A DNA stretch of 7,072 nucleotides, taken from Oscillospiraceae bacterium. GTDB taxonomy: Bacteria; Bacillota; Clostridia; Saccharofermentanales; Saccharofermentanaceae. Position 1 is the first letter of the stretch. Each line of letters begins with the position of its first letter. The notes beneath the pieces were generated by a model. The model searched no databases. It saw only the letters and a list, made by a program, of their open reading frames with translations, and had not been told where the DNA came from. Of the stretch, positions 1 to 5,972 are shown piece after piece. A program made the position numbers and the translations under genes. The DNA lies in the NCBI GenBank assembly GCA_902803695.1, contig CADCQX010000080.1, positions 1-7,072 of the forward strand, written 5' to 3'.

Positions 1-389
1 CCGTTATCTTCGCTACGGCCATCCTTGTGGTCCTGGGAACTATCGTTCATATGAACGCGGGAAGGATCATCTACACGTTCCGCCAGGATCTCATGGTCGT
101 TCATTACGGCGTCAGAGCTCTCAAGCTTCAGAGCATCGCGGGAATGGTCATGGCATTCGGAATGTGTACCGAGGTGCTCTTACAGAGTACCGGCAAAAAA
201 TGGGAAGCTGCCACTACATCCGCGATAAGAAGCGGAATCATCTTCATTCCTGCTCTTTTGATCCTGTCACAGGTCAGAGGTTTCGCGGGAATACAAGAGG
301 CACAACCTCTGGCTTTTGTGCTGTCGATCGTGCCTACTTTGTTTTTTGCTATTCGTTATTTTAGAAAATTACCGAAGGAAGACGATTAG
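1..389 (+). CDS. MATE-family multidrug/cation exporter, C-terminal fragment (5' end outside window)
   Basis: The reading frame is open from position 3 and stops at TAG 387-389, giving the last 128 residues of a longer protein. The visible part has about four hydrophobic helices: one at the extreme N-terminal end of the fragment, one after the ALKLQS segment, one around SGIIFIPALLIL, and a last one ending in AIRYFRKL. The order and motifs match the C-terminal half of MATE transporters: a conserved ALxLQ turn, a helix leading to LLQSTGK, a basic cytoplasmic turn, an FIPxLLIL helix, AQPLAF, and a short basic tail. Family members are 12-helix inner-membrane antiporters that export drugs or metabolites using Na+ or H+ gradients; the substrate here cannot be told. 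Its stop is 2 bases from the stop of the convergent gene, and I see no terminator of its own. Confidence 0.85.
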   Translation, partial: VIFATAILVVLGTIVHMNAGRIIYTFRQDLMVVHYGVRALKLQSIAGMVMAFGMCTEVLLQSTGKKWEAATTSAIRSGIIFIPALLILSQVRGFAGIQEAQPLAFVLSIVPTLFFAIRYFRKLPKEDD

Positions 390-391
390 CA

Positions 392-1369
392 TCAAGCTTC
401 CTCTGTCTCATCTTCCTCGACTTCTTCCTCAGAAGATTCGCCCTCTGCTTCTTCGGTCTCAGGCTCAGCTGCCAGGTTCGGGATCTCGATCTTCTCATAT
501 GTGAATTCGTCCTGACCGAGGATCGCTGATCTGTAGAGCTGATCAGAATCAGTTGCTGCATCGAATGTCCAGTCTGTAGCTCCGCTTCCTCTGTCACCGC
601 GTACTGAGAAATCACATGTGATCTTGCCGTTGGCATTGATCTTCAGATCGCGAAGATAAAGCGCGTCATATACTTCAGTTACCTCTCCTGTCTCATCATT
701 GATAAATGAGAACTTAATGAGGTAATAAAGTCTGTTCTTATCACCGTAATCCTCATTGCTGACAAGGAAATAATTGTCGTAGATCTCAGGATCACCTTCA
801 GAGATAGTATATTCGAGCCATCCGCTGTCATATGTCGAAGCTGTGTCACCGTCTCTGTCAGAATGATATGAAGAAAGGATCGAAGCCTTGGCATTTTCCA
901 GGAACTCACTGTCAGCGAGGATATCCTCTTTGGTGATATCGTACGGATCAGCAGTTGTCTCTGTCGTCGTCGGCATCATGCTCTTCTTTGCTTCATCGAG
1001 AAGACCGTTCTTTTCCATATATCTGAATGTGAAATAAGTGCAACCGCCGATAACCGTAAAGACGATGATCAAGGTTATGATAGACTTTAATGTGTTAGAA
1101 GCTCTCTTCTTACGGAGTTCGGATTTCTCATATTTGAGCTGCTTGAGCCTTGCTTCTTCCTTAAGACGGAATTCGGTCTCGAGCATTTCCTTCTCATGTG
1201 CATATTGCTGTCTGTTACGCTCGTCCTCATTACTTAACTTCTCATACTCGACATCTGCATCGTCGTAATCGATAGCGAATGTTGATCCGCAGTTCTCACA
1301 TGCGAGAACGTTACCCTCTTTCTTAAGATCACCGCCGCAATTAGGACAGTTCATGCTCTGTAACTTCAT
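392..1369 (-). CDS. zinc-ribbon single-pass membrane protein with acidic C-terminal tail (unknown function)
   Basis: A 325-residue protein. Two CxxC knuckles (C8/C11 and C24/C27) form an N-terminal zinc ribbon of the kind common in Bacillota membrane proteins. A highly charged Glu/Lys/Arg helix follows (about 41-92, probable coiled coil), then one membrane segment (about 95-115, TLKSIITLIIVFTVIGG). A Thr-rich stretch (133-140) leads into a mixed alpha/beta domain (about 145-298), and the protein ends in a tail that is mostly Glu (302-325). If the zinc ribbon is cytoplasmic, the C-terminal domain is outside. The ATG at 1367-1369 is chosen because AAAGGGGG lies 8 bases upstream; a second Met at residue 6 would be too far from it. 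I do not recognise a family for the outer domain. A role in envelope sensing or in scaffolding is possible but not shown. Confidence 0.85.
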   Translation of the reverse strand: MKLQSMNCPNCGGDLKKEGNVLACENCGSTFAIDYDDADVEYEKLSNEDERNRQQYAHEKEMLETEFRLKEEARLKQLKYEKSELRKKRASNTLKSIITLIIVFTVIGGCTYFTFRYMEKNGLLDEAKKSMMPTTTETTADPYDITKEDILADSEFLENAKASILSSYHSDRDGDTASTYDSGWLEYTISEGDPEIYDNYFLVSNEDYGDKNRLYYLIKFSFINDETGEVTEVYDALYLRDLKINANGKITCDFSVRGDRGSGATDWTFDAATDSDQLYRSAILGQDEFTYEKIEIPNLAAEPETEEAEGESSEEEVEEDETEEA

Positions 1370-1377
1370 AACAATTA

Positions 1378-1385
1378 CCCCCTTT
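1378..1385 (-). promoter_or_regulatory. ribosome binding site of the zinc-ribbon membrane protein gene
   Basis: The minus strand reads AAAGGGGG, ending 8 bases before the ATG at 1369. This supports residue 1 rather than the internal Met6 as the start. Confidence 0.75.
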
Positions 1386-1405
1386 GTTATCAGGTTTCCG
1401 AGATA

Positions 1406-1414
1406 ATTATATCA
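1406..1414 (-). promoter_or_regulatory. extended -10 promoter of the zinc-ribbon gene
   Basis: The minus strand reads TGATATAAT: a perfect TATAAT (1406-1411) with the TGn extension (TG at 1413-1414). No good -35 lies 17 bases upstream, as is usual for extended -10 promoters. The start codon is about 37 bases downstream, leaving a leader of about 30 bases. Confidence 0.65.
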
Positions 1415-1494
1415 TAGACATTTTTTAAGTTTTTATCGCATTACATCTGAAATAGAAGTCTCTTTTTTCTTCCCGAAAAACACTTCAATATCCG

Positions 1495-1531
1495 CACAAA
1501 GATTAAGGGCTGCCTCATTGAGACAGCCCTT
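1495..1531 (-). terminator. intrinsic terminator of the 1548-3083 lipoprotein gene
   Basis: AAGGGCTG (1505-1512) pairs with CAGCCCTT (1524-1531). The stem extends inward through a U-G pair (on the minus strand) and CTC/GAG (1514-1516 with 1520-1522) to a 3-base loop, about 12 pairs in all. On the minus strand it follows the lipoprotein stop by 16 bases and is followed by AATCTTTGTG, a modest U-rich tail. Confidence 0.8.
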
Positions 1532-1547
1532 AGTTCATGTTTGTTTA

Positions 1548-3083
1548 TCAGTAATCAATTTCCACATGCCAGATTACACCAAGGATATTTTCTGAACCAT
1601 TCGCATCGTAGAGAACGATACAATAGACTTTATCTGTTACCCTATCCAATTCAAATTCAGTACTTATCTGTCTGAAGAACGGTGTTGCCTCTGCTTTGAT
1701 CGTATCGGACTTGATGAGTTCCCCTTCAAGGTAGACCTCGTACTTGTATTCTGAATCTTCATAAACACGGTCATTGAGAGAAGCGATTATCGATGCAGGC
1801 ATTGTCTTAGCAACATCGTCACCGAACGTATATCCGCAACCGCCGCTGAAGTAAAGCGCTCCATATGTCTCTGAGGCACCATATAAACTATCCGGTACAT
1901 TGCTGACATCGATATCATCCAGTGTAACGACTTCGAATTCAGGAACAGGATCTGTCAACCTCTCGCTGATCAGTCCCTTATAAAACTCTATCCTCCAGCC
2001 CTGCTCTGCGAGAAGATCGGATACCGGGATCGAATCGCCATCTGAAGCATCTATGTCGGTATCAAGTGCATACGGGATCATGTAGAATCCGTTAATGTCA
2101 AAGAAATCCACTTTTGTTATGACAACAAGATCACCGTTCTCATTAACGAAAACATCAGGATCATTCTTAACGGAATCGATCAAAGTAGAATTTACGATTC
2201 CATACATCACATAAACATCAAAATCGTTGGCATATGCCAGATCTGTCTTAATGAGAGAAAGGGCCTTATCCTCAAACTCAGAAGGTTCCCATCCGGCACT
2301 CTTGATGATATCGTCTGTACTCATTCTCTTTCCGTTGGAATCGAAAGTGAATGACTTGAACATACTGTCATCAAATCCGTCTCCGTAGAAGATAACGAAT
2401 GTCTTGGATCCGTCTTCATGCTCAAAAAATCTGTAACGGACCGTCGGCATTCCAAACCACCAATCATAACCTTCAACGAACTCGACTATCTCCTTATTTG
2501 CCTTTTCACAATCGGAAGTACCAAGATCTATCTGAGGAATATCAACTGTGTAATATGTCATGCAATTCTCTTCATCGATCCTTACATTATCGGTGGATAC
2601 TGCTCCGACTTCAACGCCAGGCGATTCCAGTTCGATCTGAGTGGTTGTTATGTAGTCACATTCTGAAGCAGGTACTTCATCATCAAAAAATGAAAGAGGA
2701 GATGATACGATCTTCGAGAAGGATGCCGAACTTCTGAAAACTTCATCTTCTTCAAGCTTAGCGAAGTAATCCTTCATTGACACCTGATCCATGTTGATGC
2801 AATATACATCGTCCTTGTCATATCCGAAGTTTAAGTTACTGTCGATCCAGAAGCCTACCGATACATCAGGTTCAGGTTCTGTCGGTTCAGTATCCTGGGT
2901 ACCCTCAGTTGTATCAGACGGTTCTTCGGGAGCTTCAGTCTCTTCGGTCTCTTCCGGAGCTTCAGTCTCTTCTGTCTTTACTTCCTCGTCTTCTTCCTTT
3001 TCCGTGGACTTTGCTTCTTTAGAAGCGCAACCGCACAAAAGGATCGAAGTTAAGACGATCGATGAAATGATCTTCTTTTTCAT
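1548..3083 (-). CDS. lipoprotein with Glu/Thr-rich linker and possible DUF3298/RsiV-like domain
   Basis: A 511-residue secreted lipoprotein. MKKK and a hydrophobic stretch lead to lipobox LCGC, so Cys19 would be lipidated and the protein anchored on the outer face of the membrane. Residues about 24-73 are a flexible Glu/Thr/Pro linker with two tandem copies of TEETEAPEE (37-45 and 46-54). The rest is a globular domain of mixed strands and helices. The order FTFDSNGKRMSTDDII, then an extended strand region ending in FYMIPY (about residues 245-338), resembles DUF3298/RsiV-type domains, but this is from memory and tentative. The C-terminal 130 residues look beta-rich. The start is placed at the second in-frame ATG (3081-3083) because AAGGAGG (3090-3096) abuts the first ATG (3087-3089) with no spacer and lies 6 bases from the second. 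The start at 3089 would add Met-Phe. Function and ligand are unknown. Confidence 0.85.
   Translation of the reverse strand: MKKKIISSIVLTSILLCGCASKEAKSTEKEEDEEVKTEETEAPEETEETEAPEEPSDTTEGTQDTEPTEPEPDVSVGFWIDSNLNFGYDKDDVYCINMDQVSMKDYFAKLEEDEVFRSSASFSKIVSSPLSFFDDEVPASECDYITTTQIELESPGVEVGAVSTDNVRIDEENCMTYYTVDIPQIDLGTSDCEKANKEIVEFVEGYDWWFGMPTVRYRFFEHEDGSKTFVIFYGDGFDDSMFKSFTFDSNGKRMSTDDIIKSAGWEPSEFEDKALSLIKTDLAYANDFDVYVMYGIVNSTLIDSVKNDPDVFVNENGDLVVITKVDFFDINGFYMIPYALDTDIDASDGDSIPVSDLLAEQGWRIEFYKGLISERLTDPVPEFEVVTLDDIDVSNVPDSLYGASETYGALYFSGGCGYTFGDDVAKTMPASIIASLNDRVYEDSEYKYEVYLEGELIKSDTIKAEATPFFRQISTEFELDRVTDKVYCIVLYDANGSENILGVIWHVEIDY
2922..2975 (-). repeat. two-copy 27-bp tandem repeat in the lipoprotein linker
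   Basis: Two adjacent 27-base units (2922-2948 and 2949-2975) differ at 3 positions and each encodes TEETEAPEE. The DNA unit is duplicated with few silent changes, which points to a fairly recent in-frame slippage or duplication that lengthened the linker. Confidence 0.85.
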
Positions 3084-3089
3084 AAACAT

Positions 3090-3096
3090 CCTCCTT
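3090..3096 (-). promoter_or_regulatory. ribosome binding site that decides the lipoprotein start
   Basis: The minus strand reads AAGGAGG, a full anti-16S match. It touches the ATG at 3089 but is 6 bases from the ATG at 3083, so the latter is the preferred start. Confidence 0.8.
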
Positions 3097-3162
3097 GTTT
3101 TCTTGTTGTTTACTTAACAAGTTTAACAGTTTGAACCCTCGGTCTACAAGGCATTTGCAAAG

Positions 3163-3172
3163 TACACTTGTA
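3163..3172. promoter_or_regulatory. possible BlaI/CopY-type operator core upstream of the first lipoprotein
   Basis: TACACTTGTA fits the TACAnnTGTA core, with outer matching A/T positions (3160-3161 with 3174-3175) but a mismatch at the adjacent pair. It lies 80 bases upstream of the lipoprotein start. I could not place a convincing minus-strand promoter around it; the nearest candidate is a weak TGATAAATA overlapping its edge. It is less convincing than the two boxes at 5900-5950. Confidence 0.3.
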
Positions 3173-3286
3173 TTTATCAGTTCATTTAGTGAAGTTTGTC
3201 CGCCTATAAGAAAAATCCTTGCATTTTTTCGGACCTGTAGCAAACAATCCTTATACTATATACTCAAGCAACCTGAAATACCCGGA

Positions 3287-3316
3287 TTGAATGATCGACC
3301 TTTTTTAGGGTATTAT
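3287..3316 (+). promoter_or_regulatory. sigma-A promoter of the 3354-4730 membrane protein
   Basis: TTGAAT (3287-3292), an 18-base spacer, and TATTAT (3311-3316, five of six matches to TATAAT). The start codon follows after 37 bases. Confidence 0.6.
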
Positions 3317-3341
3317 GCTAATTGAGTAAGGAGTTATTTGT

Positions 3342-3348
3342 AAGGGGG
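3342..3348 (+). promoter_or_regulatory. ribosome binding site of the 3354-4730 gene
   Basis: AAGGGGG lies 5 bases before the ATG at 3354 and closely resembles the site of the zinc-ribbon gene. It supports this start. Confidence 0.7.
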
Positions 3349-3353
3349 AAAAG

Positions 3354-4730
3354 ATGCGTATAGATACAAATAAAGTACGTTCCAGACTTGCTGTCATAAC
3401 GCTTGTCGCTCTAATGTGTGTAGCTCTCATGCCTGCGGCCTGCCTGGCTTCGGGAGCGAGCAGCAAGGGCGCCGATACGACAGATTACACCTATGCCCTG
3501 GCAGCCTATGCCGGAGTGTTTTCCACGAGCGTGATCACATCCGTAAATCCGACTGCGACACTCGCGGTCCTTGCTATCCTGGGCTCTATCGAAAACGCTG
3601 CGGTCTATTCGCCGGATTCGGCTTTCTTCAACACCATCGCCGATTTCCTGAACGGAGTTCCGATCATCAGGGAAGCAGGAAAACTTCCGATATCAAATCC
3701 GTATGCGGCTGTTTTCCTCTCAATCATCGCGGCGATATTTATCGTGATACACTCCACCGCAGTATCCGATCTCGTCTCGAAAAAGATATCTCTCGATAAA
3801 CTCGATACGATTGCACTGAACCTGGGTAATGTCGCCGTCTCGCTTCTGCCTCTTGTCACAAATGAGGCTCTCGAGAAAGACCCTCCGGGTTCAAAGGGTG
3901 TCTCGCTCATGATAAGGCCTGTGACCCTTATAGGCGGAGTTCCGAAGTTTCTGGATAATCCGTGGTACACTTACGTCCTCGCGATCATCACTTTTATCGC
4001 GATCACGTTTTTGTCCAACATGGTGCGCTCGTGCATCAATAACTGGGAGACGATCGTGGCGGCTTTCCCTGTGAAAGGCACCAGCCTTCTGTGGCAGATA
4101 GCCAAAGCCCTCATCCACGTTATACTTCTCGTCCTCTTGATATTTGCACCGGTGATCTGCTTTGTTATATGCGTTCATGTGGCGGTCGCTGCGCTGTTCC
4201 TTTTCAGGCTCCTCAAGAGAAATGCGCAGTACTACAAAGATGTTTATGTCTTCACCATCCTTCGAAGGATATTTAAGCGTAATGATCCTGTGCCGAGAGT
4301 CGAGAAAAAGTTTTCGAGAAGGATAAAGAAGATGTATCCGGAATGCGAGATCGCGATGTCGGTCTATACCTTCCACGGCTTTGCGAGGGTTGCCAAGAGG
4401 TCGCGCGTGTGGCTTATCAGGGAGGGCGACAAGGTCGATCTCGTATATAAGAGATTTATCAGAAGTCCGTATGTCATCTCCTGGAATGAGCTTCGCAATC
4501 AGCACGATTATAAGATCGTCTATCTCGAGCAGTGCGCGAGATTTCTGAGGCTGAGAACGGAAGACAGGAATCTCGAACTTGTCATGTCCAACCGCTACAA
4601 GCCTGAGATCGAGATGCTCACGGAGCTCTTGGACCTCAAGGATTTCGCGCCGGTCAAGCAGGACATAAAGGAGACGAAGAAACTTAACAGGAAACTTCGA
4701 AAAAGGAAGAAGGAACCGGAAACAATTTAA
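3354..4730 (+). CDS. polytopic membrane protein, DUF4126-like in layout, with basic PH-like C-terminal domain
   Basis: A 458-residue protein. The N-terminus is a signal-anchor or cleavable signal (about 8-34, with ACLASG at its end). Hydrophobic segments follow at about 60-80, 116-137, 152-170, 204-225 and a long one at 250-285. The pattern NPTATLAVLAILG, then a helix ending at SDLVSKKISLDKLDTI, then a glycine-bearing helix and NMVRSCINNWE, is reminiscent of DUF4126 membrane proteins, though I give this only moderate weight. From about 286 on the chain is soluble and strongly basic. Residues about 330-428 alternate short strands and end in a helix (EIEMLTELL), like a bacterial PH-type domain, followed by a Lys/Arg-rich tail (435-453). 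The C-terminal part is probably cytoplasmic. Codons such as gcg and atc seem more GC-rich than in the flanking lipoprotein genes. No function is assigned. Confidence 0.8.
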   Translation: MRIDTNKVRSRLAVITLVALMCVALMPAACLASGASSKGADTTDYTYALAAYAGVFSTSVITSVNPTATLAVLAILGSIENAAVYSPDSAFFNTIADFLNGVPIIREAGKLPISNPYAAVFLSIIAAIFIVIHSTAVSDLVSKKISLDKLDTIALNLGNVAVSLLPLVTNEALEKDPPGSKGVSLMIRPVTLIGGVPKFLDNPWYTYVLAIITFIAITFLSNMVRSCINNWETIVAAFPVKGTSLLWQIAKALIHVILLVLLIFAPVICFVICVHVAVAALFLFRLLKRNAQYYKDVYVFTILRRIFKRNDPVPRVEKKFSRRIKKMYPECEIAMSVYTFHGFARVAKRSRVWLIREGDKVDLVYKRFIRSPYVISWNELRNQHDYKIVYLEQCARFLRLRTEDRNLELVMSNRYKPEIEMLTELLDLKDFAPVKQDIKETKKLNRKLRKRKKEPETI

Positions 4731-4733
4731 GGC

Positions 4734-4770
4734 AAAAAATGGGGGCGCCTCAATAAGAGACGCCCCCGTT
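4734..4770 (-). terminator. intrinsic terminator of the 4784-5854 lipoprotein gene, possibly two-way
   Basis: GGGGGCG (4741-4747) pairs with CGCCCCC (4761-4767). The stem continues inward through a U-G pair (minus strand) and CTC/GAG (4749-4751 with 4757-4759) to a 5-base loop. On the minus strand it is followed by A then six T (4734-4739), a textbook tail. For the convergent plus-strand gene the tail is only GTTATGTTT, so it may work less well in that direction. Confidence 0.9.
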
Positions 4771-4783
4771 ATGTTTGGCAGTA

Positions 4784-5854
4784 TTAAAAATTGTAATCGA
4801 AGAATTTATACACGGCCTCTTTGTGTCCGATGTCACTGTCTTCAAAGGAGGCGAACCAATCAACGCAGTCAAATGAGATGAAGTTGCCGTCTTTGTCCAT
4901 TACTTCGATATAGGTCTTGAAGTCGGTCTCTGAAGGTCTGATAAGCTCATCAGCAGATACTAATATATCCTGATCGGTGATCTGTCCGTACATCACGAGC
5001 TTACCTGTTCTCTCCTCAGCCAATGTGACCTGCTCAACGCTTGAGGTAACATATATTGGATCCTCAGAAGGCACCGGAATACCATTTGATCCGACAGTAT
5101 AGTACTGGTAGAAATCGAGAGCTCCGTTCATCTCACCATAGTGCTCGCAAAGGAATTCCCACGGATAATTCATGTCTGAGAAGATAAAAAGTTTCTCAAC
5201 AGTATCAACGTATGAGACACCCTTATCGTCAACCTTGTAAACATTGACATCAGTACGGTCTCCCTCAAGGTGTGATAATACATAGATATATGTGTTGCCG
5301 TTGGATTTGAGAAGATAAGTCTTACTGAATCTTGTTCCTGTCCAATCAGATGAGATATCAAGCTCATAGGACTCATCATCTATCGTGATGAAGATCTTAC
5401 CTTCGTTAGGAGACTTCTTTACTCTGTAAGTAGCCCAAGACGTAATGAGCTCTTTGTCCTCGCCTGCATCAGCGAAAGTGAACGAACAGTTGTCGATGTT
5501 TCCTTCAGCGAGCTGGCTCTCGATCCATTCCTGGTCGTGCTCCTCTTCAGCCTGAGTTTCCTTATTCTCAACTCCGATAAGAACAACAGTCTCATCTCCT
5601 GACTCAACGACACCTGTCTCAATAATCTCGGAGCTCTCCTCTGTCTTGCTTTCTGAAGCACTCTCTGTAGCACTCTCGGAGGCCTTCTCTGTCTCTTCTT
5701 CCTTCTGTTCTTCTTGAGTCTCAACAGTAGCTGAAGTCTCTTTTTTATCATGTTCCGAGAACTGAACCGTACAGCCTGCAGCAGTAACTGCCATGGATGT
5801 CATAAGAATTGCAGATGCGAGTTTTTTGATCTTTTCTGTACCTTTAATTTTCAT
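4784..5854 (-). CDS. inducible-looking lipoprotein of unknown function
   Basis: A 356-residue protein with a basic N-terminus, a hydrophobic segment and lipobox AAGC, so Cys28 would be lipidated and the mature chain held on the outer membrane face. Residues about 37-79 and 97-107 are low-complexity Glu/Ser/Thr linker. The remaining 245 residues look like a beta-rich domain (alternating strands such as GKIFITIDDESYELDI and NTYIYVLSHL), with a Tyr/Trp/Phe-rich middle and an aromatic C-terminus (KFFDYNF). I recognise no family. GGAGGG (5862-5867) sits 7 bases before the ATG. The gene has its own strong promoter with two repressor-type palindromes, and a strong terminator, so it is probably monocistronic and tightly controlled. 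Linker style matches the other lipoprotein at 1548-3083, but I see no clear sequence relation between the two globular parts. Confidence 0.85.
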   Translation of the reverse strand: MKIKGTEKIKKLASAILMTSMAVTAAGCTVQFSEHDKKETSATVETQEEQKEEETEKASESATESASESKTEESSEIIETGVVESGDETVVLIGVENKETQAEEEHDQEWIESQLAEGNIDNCSFTFADAGEDKELITSWATYRVKKSPNEGKIFITIDDESYELDISSDWTGTRFSKTYLLKSNGNTYIYVLSHLEGDRTDVNVYKVDDKGVSYVDTVEKLFIFSDMNYPWEFLCEHYGEMNGALDFYQYYTVGSNGIPVPSEDPIYVTSSVEQVTLAEERTGKLVMYGQITDQDILVSADELIRPSETDFKTYIEVMDKDGNFISFDCVDWFASFEDSDIGHKEAVYKFFDYNF

Positions 5855-5861
5855 TTTTGAA

Positions 5862-5867
5862 CCCTCC
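5862..5867 (-). promoter_or_regulatory. ribosome binding site of the 4784-5854 lipoprotein gene
   Basis: The minus strand reads GGAGGG, 7 bases before the ATG at 5854. Confidence 0.75.
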
Positions 5868-5898
5868 GGTAAATATTTCTCCCTTACTATCTGGGCTC

Positions 5899-5927
5899 AT
5901 TCTACACTCGTAGAATAATCGTGTCAA
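5899..5927 (-). promoter_or_regulatory. strong sigma-A promoter of the 4784-5854 lipoprotein
   Basis: On the minus strand, a perfect TTGACA (5922-5927), a 17-base spacer, and TAGAAT (5899-5904, five of six). Transcription would start near 5892, about 37 bases before the start codon. The -10 lies inside the first palindromic operator, so bound repressor would block RNA polymerase. Confidence 0.85.
5900..5915. promoter_or_regulatory. BlaI/MecI/CopY-like operator 1, over the -10
   Basis: TTCTACACTCGTAGAA is a 16-base inverted repeat with one mismatched pair; it extends to A5899/T5916. It is identical to operator 2 at 14 of 16 positions. It covers the -10 and part of the spacer of the lipoprotein promoter. 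The CTACA-nn-TGTAG shape is that of the BlaI/MecI winged-helix repressors; CopY uses the same core. Confidence 0.7.
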
Positions 5928-5934
5928 CAACTTT

Positions 5935-5950
5935 TTCTACATTTGTAGAA
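5935..5950. promoter_or_regulatory. BlaI/MecI/CopY-like operator 2, upstream of the -35
   Basis: TTCTACATTTGTAGAA is a perfect 7+2+7 palindrome containing TACA-TT-TGTA. Its centre is 35 bases from that of operator 1, and it begins 7 bases upstream of the -35. Two-site arrangements are common for BlaI-type repressors. No repressor gene lies in this window. Confidence 0.75.
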
Positions 5951-5972
5951 TTTTTTTCGAAAACAATAAGTA

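Noticed and set aside
2791..3117. 108-codon plus-strand frame rich in Ser/Val/Gly
   Set aside because: It is the antisense of the Glu/Thr-rich lipoprotein linker; the low complexity comes from that linker.
3252..3257. TATACT as an alternative -10 for the membrane protein gene
   Set aside because: No good -35 at a suitable distance; the pair at 3287-3316 is closer to consensus and to the gene.
3891..4505. 204-codon open frame on the minus strand
   Set aside because: It lies wholly inside the 3354-4730 membrane protein gene, is rich in Asp/Arg/His as expected of an antisense shadow, and the opposite frame has coherent membrane helices and a ribosome binding site.
5419..5751. 110-codon minus-strand frame rich in Arg/Leu
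   Set aside because: It is a shifted frame over the lipoprotein's Glu/Ser linker; the main frame has the signal peptide, ribosome binding site and promoter.
5935..5950. Operator 2 palindrome as a terminator hairpin for the LRR-like gene
   Set aside because: The stem is short and A/T-rich with a tight loop and is followed by A-rich sequence on the minus strand, and its twin at 5900-5915 and the promoter between them fit an operator better.
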